This document shows, piece after piece, positions 22,187 through 32,893 of a stretch of DNA of 64,000 nt. Each line of letters opens with the position of its first letter. The first letter of the stretch is position 1. The stretch is from Chlorophyllum brunneum (taxonomy: Eukaryota; Basidiomycota; Agaricomycetes; Agaricales; Agaricaceae): the NCBI GenBank assembly GCA_963576785.1, contig OY756146.1, forward strand, positions 558,001 through 622,000, read 5' to 3'. Below the pieces are notes generated by a model. It was given only the letters and a program-made list of their open reading frames with translations. It searched no databases and was not told the DNA's origin. Both the position numbers and the translations under genes were made by a program.

Positions 22187-23880
22187 GCATGGTATAAAAT
22201 GGCTCAGCATGTTCTTGTGAAGAGTTGTGGTGAATATCCACATTCTTGAATCTATGGACCAGAGTTGAGATGGAAAGATAAGGCAGAGGCCCCATTTACT
22301 CACATTTTAAGATGGAAGAAGAAGCTACTGCTATAGTTTGCAAAGGGGAATATGTCCTGCCAGGTATGGAGGGCTTGTGTGGCTGATTTCTGTCAGAGAT
22401 AGTTGATGGAGTAGGGTACTCATTGATCTTGACATTGATTGGGCCAGGTGACTGTTTGGAGCCAGTCATGCATCTCATATTGGATACCAAATTTGCATTT
22501 GAAGAGGGTGTAGTAGAAGGTCAGGTAGTAACAATCCAATTTGAGGAACCAAGTACAGAGTGCTTTAGAGGTGAGAATAGACTGTCATTGGCAGGAGTGA
22601 GTTAAGCAGTCCAGTAAAAGCTGGGAGACTTGGATAGAGTTGGTAAAGATGTGGATGTGTTCCATTAAGAAGTAGTCAGGTGAGTCAAGTACCTTAATAA
22701 TACCAAGGTGCTGTACTATGAGTTTGGTGTCAGTGGATATGGTGCTTCCTAACCTTTTCATAACTGAACTTCCTCCATCCAAATACCTAATTGTCACTGC
22801 TACCATATATTGGCTTGTGAGGGAGTTAGGGGTTAGGATAAACCAAGCCATCAGTGCCCATAATGATCTACCTATCATTGTTTGTCACCTCTGTAGCCAC
22901 ATTAATCCAAGTTTGCTTCAAGAGTTCAGAGTCATCCTGGTTGAATCCTATAAAAGTTATTTGGTCAGGAAAATTGTCTAGTAACCTACGTTCAGACCAA
23001 GTAGTCTTGTTAATAGAGTTGAAATACTCTATACTATACTAACAGTCTCAGAGGTGCAAGTAATGTCCATAACAGCTCCAAGAGTCTTCTTCTTCTAAGT
23101 TTCTATGAAGTTCTTGATGTGAAGTCAATGAGAGGAGGAGTGGTATTCCTTTGTCAACTTTGAGAGGGCATGGTTGTCATCCAGGGTATGGATGTGTAAG
23201 AACTAGTATTCTACCAGCTTTTGCAGGTAGAGTTTGATGGGCATGAGACCTGTAAAAGTCTCAACGCTACTAGTAGAAGATGTGTGGAATGTTCCCATCA
23301 TCTATAGGGCCACTCAATACTGCATCTTAGTAAGTAATTTGCATGTACCTTTTCCCCTAGCATGCTCATAAAACCATAATTTGTAGCTATAGGTGGCTAC
23401 AGGAACAATGCAGAATCTGTAGAGAATTTGCTTGTTATATGGGGAAAGATCTCCAACTGAATTCCCTAGCATCTTCATTGCCTTGATAGAGGAGATGGCC
23501 TTAGCAGAGTAGAATTGAACATGTTCTTTGAAGGAAAGAATTCTGTCAAAAATCCCAAGTATTGCCAAAAGGCCTTGGGTTTGAGTAGAGAGCAGTTAGT
23601 GAATAGAGAAATGCCAAGATCAATGGAGGAGTTGGAGTTATCCTGGCTTCTGGTGAAGTGGAATATCTTAGACTTTCCATGTTCTACTTCAAGTTCAAAA
23701 TCTTTCATGAGGTCCATAATTTGATGATATATGAACTGAAGGATTTCAATATTTGTCTTGAGTAATAGGGACTAAGCAACAAGGGTGCTATTGTCTACAT
23801 AAGAGAGGATGTTGAAATCTCACTTGTCTTGTTTGTGCTCCATCTGAATATCAAAGATGCAAAGAAGGCCTATGACTTGT
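22187..23880 (-). mobile_element. Tad-like LINE fragment: end of RT, RNase H and 3' region
   Basis: Decayed non-LTR retrotransposon, 5'-truncated. On the minus strand the reading begins in the RT palm (SYVDNSTLVAQ near 23790-23810). It continues HGKSKIFHFTRSQDNS, then FKEHVQFYSAKAISSIKAM and LSPYNKQILYRFCIVPVATY (23330-23570), typical of the RT C-terminal part of Tad-clade LINEs. A stretch near 22590-22880 (DGGSSVMKRL, HIFTNS) fits the RNase H domain. Frames are interrupted by several stops. The 22187-23175 part recurs at 55321-56300 with many substitutions. Confidence 0.75.
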
Positions 23881-24047
23881 CCTACTCATCTTCTTAACTT
23901 ATTTTACTTCATTTCCTTATTTTTAGCAATTACTACTAGTATATAAAGTATAGGAATACTTGATGTATTCCTTATACTTTACCAATTGTATCATCCCTTC
24001 TTTTTTTCTCTACTTCCTTGTTTTTATCCAAAGACTTGCAACCTAAT
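23881..24047 (+). repeat. Left part of a family A LTR, broken by insertion of element B
   Basis: From ACTACTAGTATATAAAGTAT near 23932 through the poly-pyrimidine stretch to GACTTGCAACCTAA the sequence matches the second half of family A LTRs. The missing end of this LTR (AAGTCTTAGACTAAGGTTGT) is found at 37973, beyond element B. The LTR's own left third is absent or unrecognisable. Confidence 0.75.
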
Positions 24048-24054
24048 AAAGAGA

Positions 24055-24748
24055 TGTTGTCTCAGTATTATGTTTGTGAGCACATCAGCATCCATCTAAT
24101 ATTGGGGCTTCAACACAAGGGAAAAGGAGATGTGTCTAGGATTACACAAAGGTAAGGGAAAGAGGGGTTTGTTGAAGCAAGATATTTACGAGCCTCTGGG
24201 AGGCAAAAAAGAGAGATAGGAATAATCAGATATTTTTTCACTGATTTTCGTAGATGAAGTACATTTGTATTTATATGAAAATCCAAACCTATGCTATAGA
24301 AACCTTGTACATAGTTTGTATGCACTGTAGAAATAATTTGAATAGAAAAGCAGAGTCCAAAATAGTCCAAATTAGGGATTATGGAGATATTATATGGATT
24401 GAATGAAAGGGTACATAAGGGATTGAAAATTTTCATACTTTTAGTAACAACCATTCCTATATATTTAGGGATTTGAATGAAATTGTTTTATTGAGAGGGT
24501 ACTGGCCAGTGTAGCAAATGGAGAGCAATGTCAGAGTGGAGAGTGAGGTAGTTAGGCCCAAAGACCTTTGCCCTTTTTGAGTCTGTGAGAATTGATGCCT
24601 GTCTTGCTGGCATTCAAAATGTATTGGCCATTGAGTTCTCAGCCTATTTTCCTTCATCGGATGAGTGGAATGTCATGTACAAATAGGGCTAGTAGGAGGA
24701 GAGGGACAGATAGCCATTTAAAGGCCTAGCTGTCATCCAATCTCCACA
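24055..24748 (-). repeat. LTR of element B (3' LTR in element orientation)
   Basis: About 694 bp, matching 37271-37971 with scattered substitutions. Shared landmarks are TGTTGTCTCA at the left edge, TTTCATACTTTTAGTAA in the middle and AAGGCCTAGC near the right edge. The left boundary may extend a few bases to include AAGAGA, common to both copies. Confidence 0.75.
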
Positions 24749-24780
24749 TCTCTGGGGTACTTTTTGTACTAACTTCCCAG

Positions 24781-27541
24781 TCAGTCAGATAGCTGATTCT
24801 TGAGGGGCTTTTCTATGGAGGGAACATTGTTGTAAGGGAGAGGGATGTTGATAGGGTTGTGGGTGATCTTGTCAAGTTGCTCTGATGAGAGATTAGTTAT
24901 TTTTGTGACTGGAATTGATTGTAGGTTATGTGGATGGCATGGAATGATTTGGAAGGCTGCAAAACATAGCCTTGACATGCTGCCATTGAGCTCTGCAAGG
25001 ATATATGATCCTCTCTTTGTTTTCTTCATAACTACCATGAGGCCAAAGTAATGGGGTTTAGTCTTACAGCCAAGGTCTTCATCAATATGCAAGTTTCGGA
25101 CTAAGACTAGTGCTCCAGGATCAAAATTGTAGTTTTGAATTGTATGTCCATGTTGTTCTTCAAACTGCCTGATTGACTGATATCATACTTTAATTAGCCA
25201 TTGCTTTATTTGTACAAGGTCAGATGGCCATTTTTGGAGCTAGATGGCTTGATATGCTATGAGATCAGCTGAAGGGATTGGTTTGGAGAGGGTAGGAGTG
25301 AGATATGTCGCTTCCATGAGGTCAAAGGGGAGAAGAGGCTCCAATCCATGAGCTATGTAATATAGTGAGTACCCCATAGATTTTTGGATTGATATTCACT
25401 CAGCCCAGAACACTGATGGAGCAACCACAGTCCACCTTTTCTCATCACCATCTGCTGCCTTCACCAAAGCCTCTCTAACATCAAAATATCAATGTTCAAC
25501 CAGACTGTTGGCTTGTGAATTGTAGGGGGATATTTGTATGTAGTTTATCTTGTATTTTTGCAAAAGGTACTCAACTGCTTGTATAAATACAGGTCTATTG
25601 TCAGTCATGATTTCTTCAACAGTGCCCCACCTACACAGAATTTCTTTGAACACAAATGAGCCAAGTGTGCATATATTCTTGTTGCGAAACATCCACTATT
25701 CTGGATATGAGGATAGAAAGCATCGAGCATGGATGACATATCAGAAACTGTTAGACTTTGGCATAAACATTATGTCGATATAGACTTTGCAAAATAGGGA
25801 TAGAGGGATAGGGATGATAGGTGGTATGAAAATTTGCTTGGTAGAATATGCCTGACATTCATGACACATTTTGATAAACTAATGGACATCTTCATCTAGA
25901 TAAGGCCACCAAAACCATTTGAGGAGGCAAATTTGGGTTGTGAAGATACCTTTGTGGCCAAGTTTACCATGTGATTGCTTCAGTAGGTTGTACCACTTTT
26001 CTTCCTCCCTAATCACTAACTTATGTTTTGCTTTAGTGTCCTTTTTCCATAATCAACCTTTTTGTATGAAGAAACCTACTGCCTGTTGTACTAATCATTT
26101 GAAGGCTTCTTCCTTCATTCCTGGCATATGCTTGGGCTCCTGGAGGAACTTTTCAATTGAGAAGAGTTCGAAATTATATATGTAGGCTTTTTCTGACTAG
26201 AGAATTTGGGGATGACATGACTGAGAATTGCTAGTATCTATGTTTGATAGGACCTCAATGGTGGTGTGAGGAGTCTTGTGGGCTTGGTGTGGTCTGGAAG
26301 GTAGTCTCGATGTGTTGAGAACCTCTGTTCCAAACATATTTGATGATTCTAGCCATGAGAGTAGTCCTTGGTTATCTTGAGCATATGGGTTTAGTCTGGA
26401 ACTTGCTTCAATTGTGAAGGCATTGGCTTCATCAATCCATGCCTCATAGTCATCCTCTTCCACTAGATCCTCTATTGCTTGGGGACATCACGATAGACCA
26501 TCCAGACCATGTATATGACCTGGAACATGGTGTAATTGGAAGTCAAAGAGCAGGATAGCTGAAATCCATTGGTTGATTGTTGCATTAGGTTGGATATTTG
26601 GATTATTAACCATTCCACAAATATACTTTGCATTTACTTCAATGGTTAAGTTCTTCATGCCTACTATCCAAATCCTGCAATCCTTCAAGACTCGAAACAA
26701 TCCAAAGAGCTCTAATTTTGCCTGTGAGTATCATCCTTCCCTTTCAAACAAGCTTAATAATCTGAATCTTGAGGGATATTGCCGGTTGTCTGCCCTAATC
26801 TGTGAAATTATGTATTCCACTGCAATCATTGATGTATCTATAGTCAGGATCACCTCCCTTCCACTAGCATAGTCAATTCTTGGATTGCTAGTGAGTCTTT
26901 TGCAAGTTTCTTCAACTTCTCCATAGCTAACTCTTGCTTTTCTTCAAAGACAAACTCTGCTCCTTTTTGCATAAGGTTCACAAGTGGATGTGCAATTGTA
27001 GCATAATTTTTGATGAAGATTCAGATAGTTCCCATTGTACCAAGGAATCCCCAAACTTTGGTAAGGTTTTGGCATGGTGGCCAGTCAACAATCTTCTGAA
27101 TTCGAGACTTATCTGGCAGTTGCCCTTCATAGGTACATTGATGACCAACAATAAGTGTAGATGGAATGCAAAGGTGAGATTTTGCTGCCAAAAATGTTCC
27201 TCTAGCATATTTGATTCACTGAATAACTTGGTTCACATTTTGCAGATGCTTTTATATGAAACATTGGATTCCTGGATTCTCCAGAATACTTGACTGCTGT
27301 CTAATTCATAGTATGTGGGTGGTCCTTTAACAGGGACATTATTGATGAATGGAACTGCTACATGTGGGATTTCATCTTGTAGGAGGAAAGTAAGGTTCCC
27401 ATATTGAATCTGCATCGAATTTGTATAACCCATTGGTATAGATATGAGGTGAAACATTCCAAGGGGTGTCTGGAATGTTGTTAGGTTGCAGGACTCCAGA
27501 GCTAGGGCACATTGATCATATCCAACAAAGAGATCAAACAC
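24781..27541 (-). pseudogene. Element B pol, 3' part: RT end, RNase H, integrase
   Basis: Read on the minus strand from 27541 down: RT block FVGYDQCALALESCNLTTFQ and VPFINNVPVKGP; then CHHAKTLPKFGDSLVQ-like thumb; RNase H end VNAKYICGMVNNPNIQPN with HHVPGHIHG (26500-26650); integrase core MTDNRPVF ... YNSQANSLVEH (25489-25600); C-terminal GSYILAELNGS with FAAFQIIP (24900-25000). The order is RT, RNase H, INT, diagnostic of Ty3/gypsy. Frames are broken by many stops and shifts. Confidence 0.8.
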
Positions 27542-27558
27542 TCTATAGCATTCTCAAC

Positions 27559-27858
27559 TGTTACGAATCATAGACCGTTCATTCCTATCATGCACCCGTT
27601 ACCTCGTGTACTCTCATACTCGTTTCATCTCCTGTATCACCCTAGAGGCTGTGCCTTCTACCTGACTCGTTCTACTCGTCTCCTCTGACTCCGTTACTCG
27701 ACTCCCTTATTATTAGCCTCTACTACTAGTATATAAAGTGTAGTAATACTTGATGTATTCCTTACACTTTACCAATCGTATCATCCCTTCTTCCTTTCTC
27801 TACTTCCTTCCCTTTATCCAAAGGCTTGCAACCTGAGTCAGAGACTAAGGTCGTAACA
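27559..27858 (+). repeat. 5' LTR of family A copy 1
   Basis: 300 bp, TGTTACGA ... TCGTAACA. TATATAAA at 27730-27737 is about 34 bp before ACACTTTACCAA (27764-27775), the predicted transcript 5' end. The only difference from the 3' LTR is A instead of G in CATGC[A/G]CCCG. Confidence 0.95.
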
Positions 27859-27859
27859 T

Positions 27860-27871
27860 TTGGTAAAGTGT
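27860..27871 (+). promoter_or_regulatory. Self-priming primer-binding site of copy 1
   Basis: TTGGTAAAGTGT, one base after the LTR, is the exact complement of ACACTTTACCAA at 27764-27775 in the LTR. That segment lies at the transcription start expected from the TATA box. In Tf1 of fission yeast the mRNA 5' end folds back on such a site and primes reverse transcription; family membership makes the same mechanism likely here. Confidence 0.8.
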
Positions 27872-27951
27872 CATTCAACTCACCTTGCAAGAGAGGTGCC
27901 ACTATTCGTAGCTAGGCTTGGAATAATAGCCTCCGACCAGGACAACAGTAT

Positions 27952-29223
27952 ATGAGCAGCAGTAGCTCATCAAGAACACCGAGAAGACAGAGAGCTCCGA
28001 GACCAACAGACATCCAGGGTTCACCCGTAGCAACAGGATCCAAACGATCAACAGAACCAGAAATCCCTGAAGGCCTTAAACGGCAGAAATCCGAACACAG
28101 CGTAGACGAGACCACAGCTCTATTTGAAACCGAATTCGACACAGAAGTCGCCGAGAACACATCCGATATAGATATCGCCGAAACCTACGAGGAAGAATCC
28201 GAACACAGCACAGACGAAGAACCAGCTCCGCTCGAAGAAGAAATCGACACAGCTTTATTTGAAACCGAATTCGACACAGAAGTCGCCGACGCCACAGCCG
28301 ATATAGAAATCGCCGAGACCTACGAAAACGAACACAGCGAACCAGAGTCAGAACCAGAAATGACAGACGAGATCAATGTACCAAAGAACCTAGCCCCGGA
28401 ACCAGGATATTTTAATGGGGATAGGACCAAATTTGATGATTGGTGGAGAGCCATATCCTTATGGCTAATGTTCAACAAGATAGAGGAAGAAGAACAGAAA
28501 ATAGTAGCCATTTTGGCAAGGATGAAAGGAGGACTAGCAGGTCCTTACGCCAACACGCAACTACAAGCCATCCAGAATAAGAAAACACCGGCTTGGGAGG
28601 ACTTTACGAAAGAAGTAGAAGCCACATTCTCCTTGGGGAATAGGAAAGCCATAGCAGAAGGAGAAATAGAGACGTTCAAACAGGGAAAGAAGAACACAGC
28701 GGACTTCTTAATCGAATTCGAAGCATTGAGAGCCCAAGCAGGAACAGACGACACACACGCGATATTCCTTCTCAAGCGCCACACCAGAGCAGACATTATT
28801 CGAACCATAGTAGGTTACCCGACAACCTCCGTCCCAACAACATACAGCAAATGGAAAACCACGATCCTCGCAGTAGGACAAGGTTACGAAGCAACGGACA
28901 TCACTAGAGGAGATGTCAAAACCACCACCGGAGTTATCTATGGGGGAAGAGGACAACCCATGGAGATAGGACAACAAAGGGCAGACACCGATCAGAATGG
29001 AAAACCGAGGTGCTACAATTGCAACCTCTATGGGCATATTGCCAAATACTGCAGGAAGAAGACAAAAGTCACGTACACCAAAATAACATGTTACAATTGC
29101 AGTAAACAGGGCCACATCTCGAAGAACTGCCGGGCACCCAAGAAAGCCCATATCAGAGAAGTCAACGAGGATGATGAACAAGAAATAGAGGAGAAAGAGG
29201 ATTTTGTCGAAGGCTCCGAGTAG
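27952..29223 (+). CDS. gag: Family A copy 1 Gag (capsid/nucleocapsid), 423 residues
   Basis: Structural protein of the retrotransposon particle. An N-terminal Ser/acidic segment carries a duplicated unit of about 30 residues starting ALFETEFDTEVA (28118 and 28253). The capsid region includes EPGYFNGDRTKFDDWWRAIS, then LGNRKAIAEGEIETFKQG and DFLIEFEALRAQAG. Two CCHC zinc knuckles follow, CYNCNLYGHIAKYC and CYNCSKQGHISKNC, then an acidic tail ending DFVEGSE. The frame is uninterrupted. The stop TAG at 29221 lies inside a 49-nt overlap with the -1 frame that leads into pol. Confidence 0.95.
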   Translation: MSSSSSSRTPRRQRAPRPTDIQGSPVATGSKRSTEPEIPEGLKRQKSEHSVDETTALFETEFDTEVAENTSDIDIAETYEEESEHSTDEEPAPLEEEIDTALFETEFDTEVADATADIEIAETYENEHSEPESEPEMTDEINVPKNLAPEPGYFNGDRTKFDDWWRAISLWLMFNKIEEEEQKIVAILARMKGGLAGPYANTQLQAIQNKKTPAWEDFTKEVEATFSLGNRKAIAEGEIETFKQGKKNTADFLIEFEALRAQAGTDDTHAIFLLKRHTRADIIRTIVGYPTTSVPTTYSKWKTTILAVGQGYEATDITRGDVKTTTGVIYGGRGQPMEIGQQRADTDQNGKPRCYNCNLYGHIAKYCRKKTKVTYTKITCYNCSKQGHISKNCRAPKKAHIREVNEDDEQEIEEKEDFVEGSE

Positions 29224-29282
29224 GCGCAAACCCGCGAGCCAATAAAACTAGAGTTTCTGTTTTATCACACAATAGACGATAC

Positions 29283-32200
29283 GTGATTCCCCAAAAACGA
29301 AACTCTACGCGCGAACTTCTCCTCGACTCAACAATCCAAACAAGAAAAGGACGCAAACCAATTACAACTCTGGTAGACTCCGGATGCACCCACACATGCA
29401 TAGCACAACGAACAGTAGAAAAAGAACAGATCCCGACTAAAGCCCTGGAAACCCCAATCAAAGTAATCAACGCCGACGGAACGGAGAATAGAAAGGGGGA
29501 AATAACAGACAAAGCACAATTGGTACTAAACAACGGCAACCACACGGAACAAATCGACGCCCTAGTAACACAATTAGAAAGCGCGGACTTATACCTGGGA
29601 CACGATTGGCTGGTTAAACATAACCCGGAAATCGATTGGAACAATCATGTCATACGATTCACGAGATGTCCAGAAGATTGCAAAATATCACATAGTGACA
29701 TACAGTTCAACGAGAGAATACGGACAGTCAAGGAACACATTGAAGAGAAAAAGGCGGACCGGACGGACGATGAAGATCTACCACCATACCTCCGACAGTA
29801 CACCCATTTATTCAACAAAAAGAACTTTGATAATCTACCCGCACACACGGTATGGGACCACGAGATAAATCTGTCAGAGGATGCACCTCCGGTACTGCAG
29901 TCCAAAGTTTACCCAATGACAGTAACGGAAAAACAGGAACTACAAAAATTCCTCGACGAAAACCTCGCCTCAGGACGTATCAGACCATCACAATCCCCCT
30001 ACGCCACCCCATGCTTCTTTATACCAAAGAAAGACGGAACAAAACGCCTGGTACAAGATTACAAGAAGCTGAATGAACACACCATCAAAGATAAAACGCC
30101 ACTACCACTTATAAGCGAGGTGTTAGACCGACTAAAGGGCGCAAAAGTATTTAATAAGCTCGACATCATTTGGGGATACAACAACGTCCGAATCAGGAAA
30201 GGAGACGAATGGAAGGCAGCGTTTGTAACAAACAACGGATTATTTGAACCTACGGTCATGTTCTTCGGAATGAGCAATTCACCGGCAACCTTCTAAAGAA
30301 TGATGAACACGATATTCCGAGAACTATTACATGAAGGGACGCTTGTCAACTACATGGACGATTTCGTCATTCCAGGAACCACACAGGAGGAACTCGAGAA
30401 AAGAACGACACGGTTCTTAGACATTGCAGCCAAACACCAGCTATACTTCAAACGATCAAAATGTATGTTCGACGCGAAAGAAATACCCATACTGGGCTTT
30501 GTGGTAGGACAGGGCAGCGTTAAAATGGAGGAAGAGAAGGTGAAAGCAGTAAGGGAATGGCCAACACCCAAATCCGTGAAGGATGTCGAAAAATTCCTCG
30601 GCTTTGCAAATTTCTACCGACGATTCATACAAGACTTCAGTAACACAGCAACACCACTACATGAACTCAAGAAGAAAGACGCACAATGGTCATGGTCAGA
30701 ACGACAACAACAAGCGTTCGAAGAAATCAAGAAGAAAATCACGAGCGAACCAGTACTAGCGATACCTCGAGATAAAGGACAATATAGAGTGGAGGTAGAC
30801 GCATCAGGGTACGGAGTAGGAGCGGTATTATCACAAGACCAAGATAACCAGTGGCACCCAATCGCATTCCACTCGAGAACGATGACACCGGCAGAACGAA
30901 ATTACCAGATCTATGACAAAGAACTATTGGCAATCCGAGAAGCGGTCAAAACTTGGAGACAATATCTACTCGACGCCGACAAACCATTCGAGATATGGAC
31001 GGACCACAAGAATTTGGAATACTTTAGGAAACCGCAACAACTCACAGGACGACAGGCGAGATGGCAACTGGAACTACAGGAATATCACTACACGTTAAAA
31101 CACATACCCGGAAAAACAAACACAAAAGCAGATGTATTATCAAGACTAACGAAAACGGACACAACCAGAGACAACACAGATATCACGCTATTACCCGACC
31201 ACTTATTCGACAACACTACCACCGAGATCAGACAAATGTGGGATATATCGGGAGAAGAAGACCTGAAACACCGACTGCGAAAGGAGCAGAGGAGAGAAAC
31301 ACAATGGTTAAGAGAAAAGGAGAAACGACCAGAGGAGATATGGGAAACTGATGGATTACCCATCTTCGAAGGAAGAATATACGTACCACCAAACACCGAA
31401 TTACGCCAAGAAATACTCCAACAACACCACGACAAAACGGACGTAGGACACCCGGGACAACACAGAATGATCGAACTCCTCAAAAGGACATATTGGTGGC
31501 CACAAATGCGTAACGATGTTAAACGATACATCAAGGGATGTGACACATGTCAGAGAAATAAAATACTCCGAACACGACCTACCACACACCTCCATCCGTT
31601 ACCAATACCCACCGGACCATGGGAAGAGATATCAATCGACATGATAGGACCACTGCCAGAATCGGAGGGATACGACGCGATACTTGTCATCGTTGATCGT
31701 TTCAGCAAAATGATCAGACTACGAGCAGTTAACACCACCCTATCATCCGAGAAGCTAGGAGATATATATCGGGACGACATATGGAGACAACATGGGATAC
31801 CACGCAGGATCATCAGTGACAGAGGCCCACAGTTCGCATCAAAATTCATGGCGGAACTTTGCAAAGCAACCGGCACCCAACGAAACCTATCCACGGCATA
31901 CCATCCACAAACAGACGGTCAAACGGAGCGCATCAACCAAGAGGTTGAGACCTACCTCAGAAATGTAATCAATCACGCACAGAACAACTAGAAGAAATGG
32001 CTCAGCACGGCAGAATTCCAGTATAACGATAAAACACATAGTGCCACAGGACATTCACCGTTCCAGATAGTATACGGACGACACCCATGGAAGGGCGACA
32101 TCTCAAATGAGATCAAGGCTCCAGCAATCACGGAAAGAATACAAGAACTGCAGGACATACGCCAAGCAACGATCAAAATGCTCCAACAAAACCAGATACA

Positions 32201-32705
32201 GATGGAAAAGCGAAACAGCACAAAGCCAGAACACGAGTACCAAACAGGAGACCAAATTTGGCTGGAAGCAGACAATATTAGGACAACAAGACCAACAAAG
32301 AAATTAGATCACAAGAGATACGGACCGTTCCGAGTAAAAGAAAAAATAGGCGAAACAAGCTACCGCCTGGAGCTACCTGAAACATGGGCGATACACGACG
32401 TATTCAACAGCAGACTACTTTCCCCCTATCACAACCCCGAGTATGACAGCCAGCGCACTCTGCCACCACCGATCCCCGAGATAGTTAACGATGAAGAACA
32501 CTACGAAGTAGACGAAGTCCGAGGACACCGCATGAAAGGGAAACGAAAACAGTACCTAATACACTGGAAAGGATATACGTCCGAAGAAGATACATGGGAA
32601 GACAAAACAAACTTAGACAGCGCCAAGGAAGCAGTACAAGAATTCATAAGCAAGATTTCGAGGACGAAACCTATAAAAAGGGGAGGTAAAAAACAGCAAT
32701 TATGA
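29283..32705 (+). pseudogene. pol: Family A copy 1 Pol polyprotein with two nonsense codons
   Basis: One frame of 1,141 codons interrupted by TAA at 30294-30296 and TAG at 31989-31991. Domains in order: protease with LVDSGCTHTC (Asp32); RT with KLDIIWGYNNVRI and the catalytic YMDD at 30351-30362, just after the first stop; RNase H (VEVDASGYGVGAVLSQ); integrase H2C2 (HPGQHRMIELL ... CDTCQRN), DDE core (VDRFSKM, ISDRGPQFASKF, YHPQTDGQTERINQ); GPF module (YGPFRVKEKIGETSY); chromodomain (YLIHWKGYTSEEDTWE). The stops replace Gln (CAA in copy 2) and Trp (TGG in copy 3). The first codon is GTG here and ATG in copies 2 and 3; the frame is open back to 29175 through the gag end. Confidence 0.93.
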
Positions 32706-32893
32706 ACAGCAAACCTCGCATCTCAAGTAACCACTACACTCATCGCATCACTCGTGGTATTCACTTCACCCTTGACTTTGCCAACTATCTCTACAATACA
32801 CCATGCCCGCCGAACGCCAACTCACCCCGTACCCCTACCTCGCAGAATTCGAAGAACTCGTCCCAGAAAGGACCAACCAGGAAGAAATCGTAG
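32702..32893 (+). other. Small overlapping frame starting in the pol stop (ATGA)
   Basis: ATG at 32702 overlaps the pol stop TGA at 32703-32705 as ATGA. The frame runs 63 codons and overlaps the first 91 bases of ORF3 in another frame. ATTATGA is kept in all three copies, but the frame stops after about 13 codons in copy 2. It is more likely a leader or reinitiation device than a protein. Confidence 0.4.

Noticed and set aside
21813..22295. Minus-strand frame of 160 codons opposite the GH16 3' end
   Set aside because: Antisense to the GPI-signal exon; composition follows the sense codons and no domain is recognisable.
28708..29644. Minus-strand frames of over 150 codons opposite family A gag and pol
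   Set aside because: Shadows of the coding frame; the same shadows appear in the other copies and carry no motif.
32702..32893. The 63-codon frame over the pol-ORF3 junction as a real protein
   Set aside because: It stops early in copy 2 and overlaps ORF3; only the ATGA overlap itself is conserved, so I treat it as a possible translation signal.
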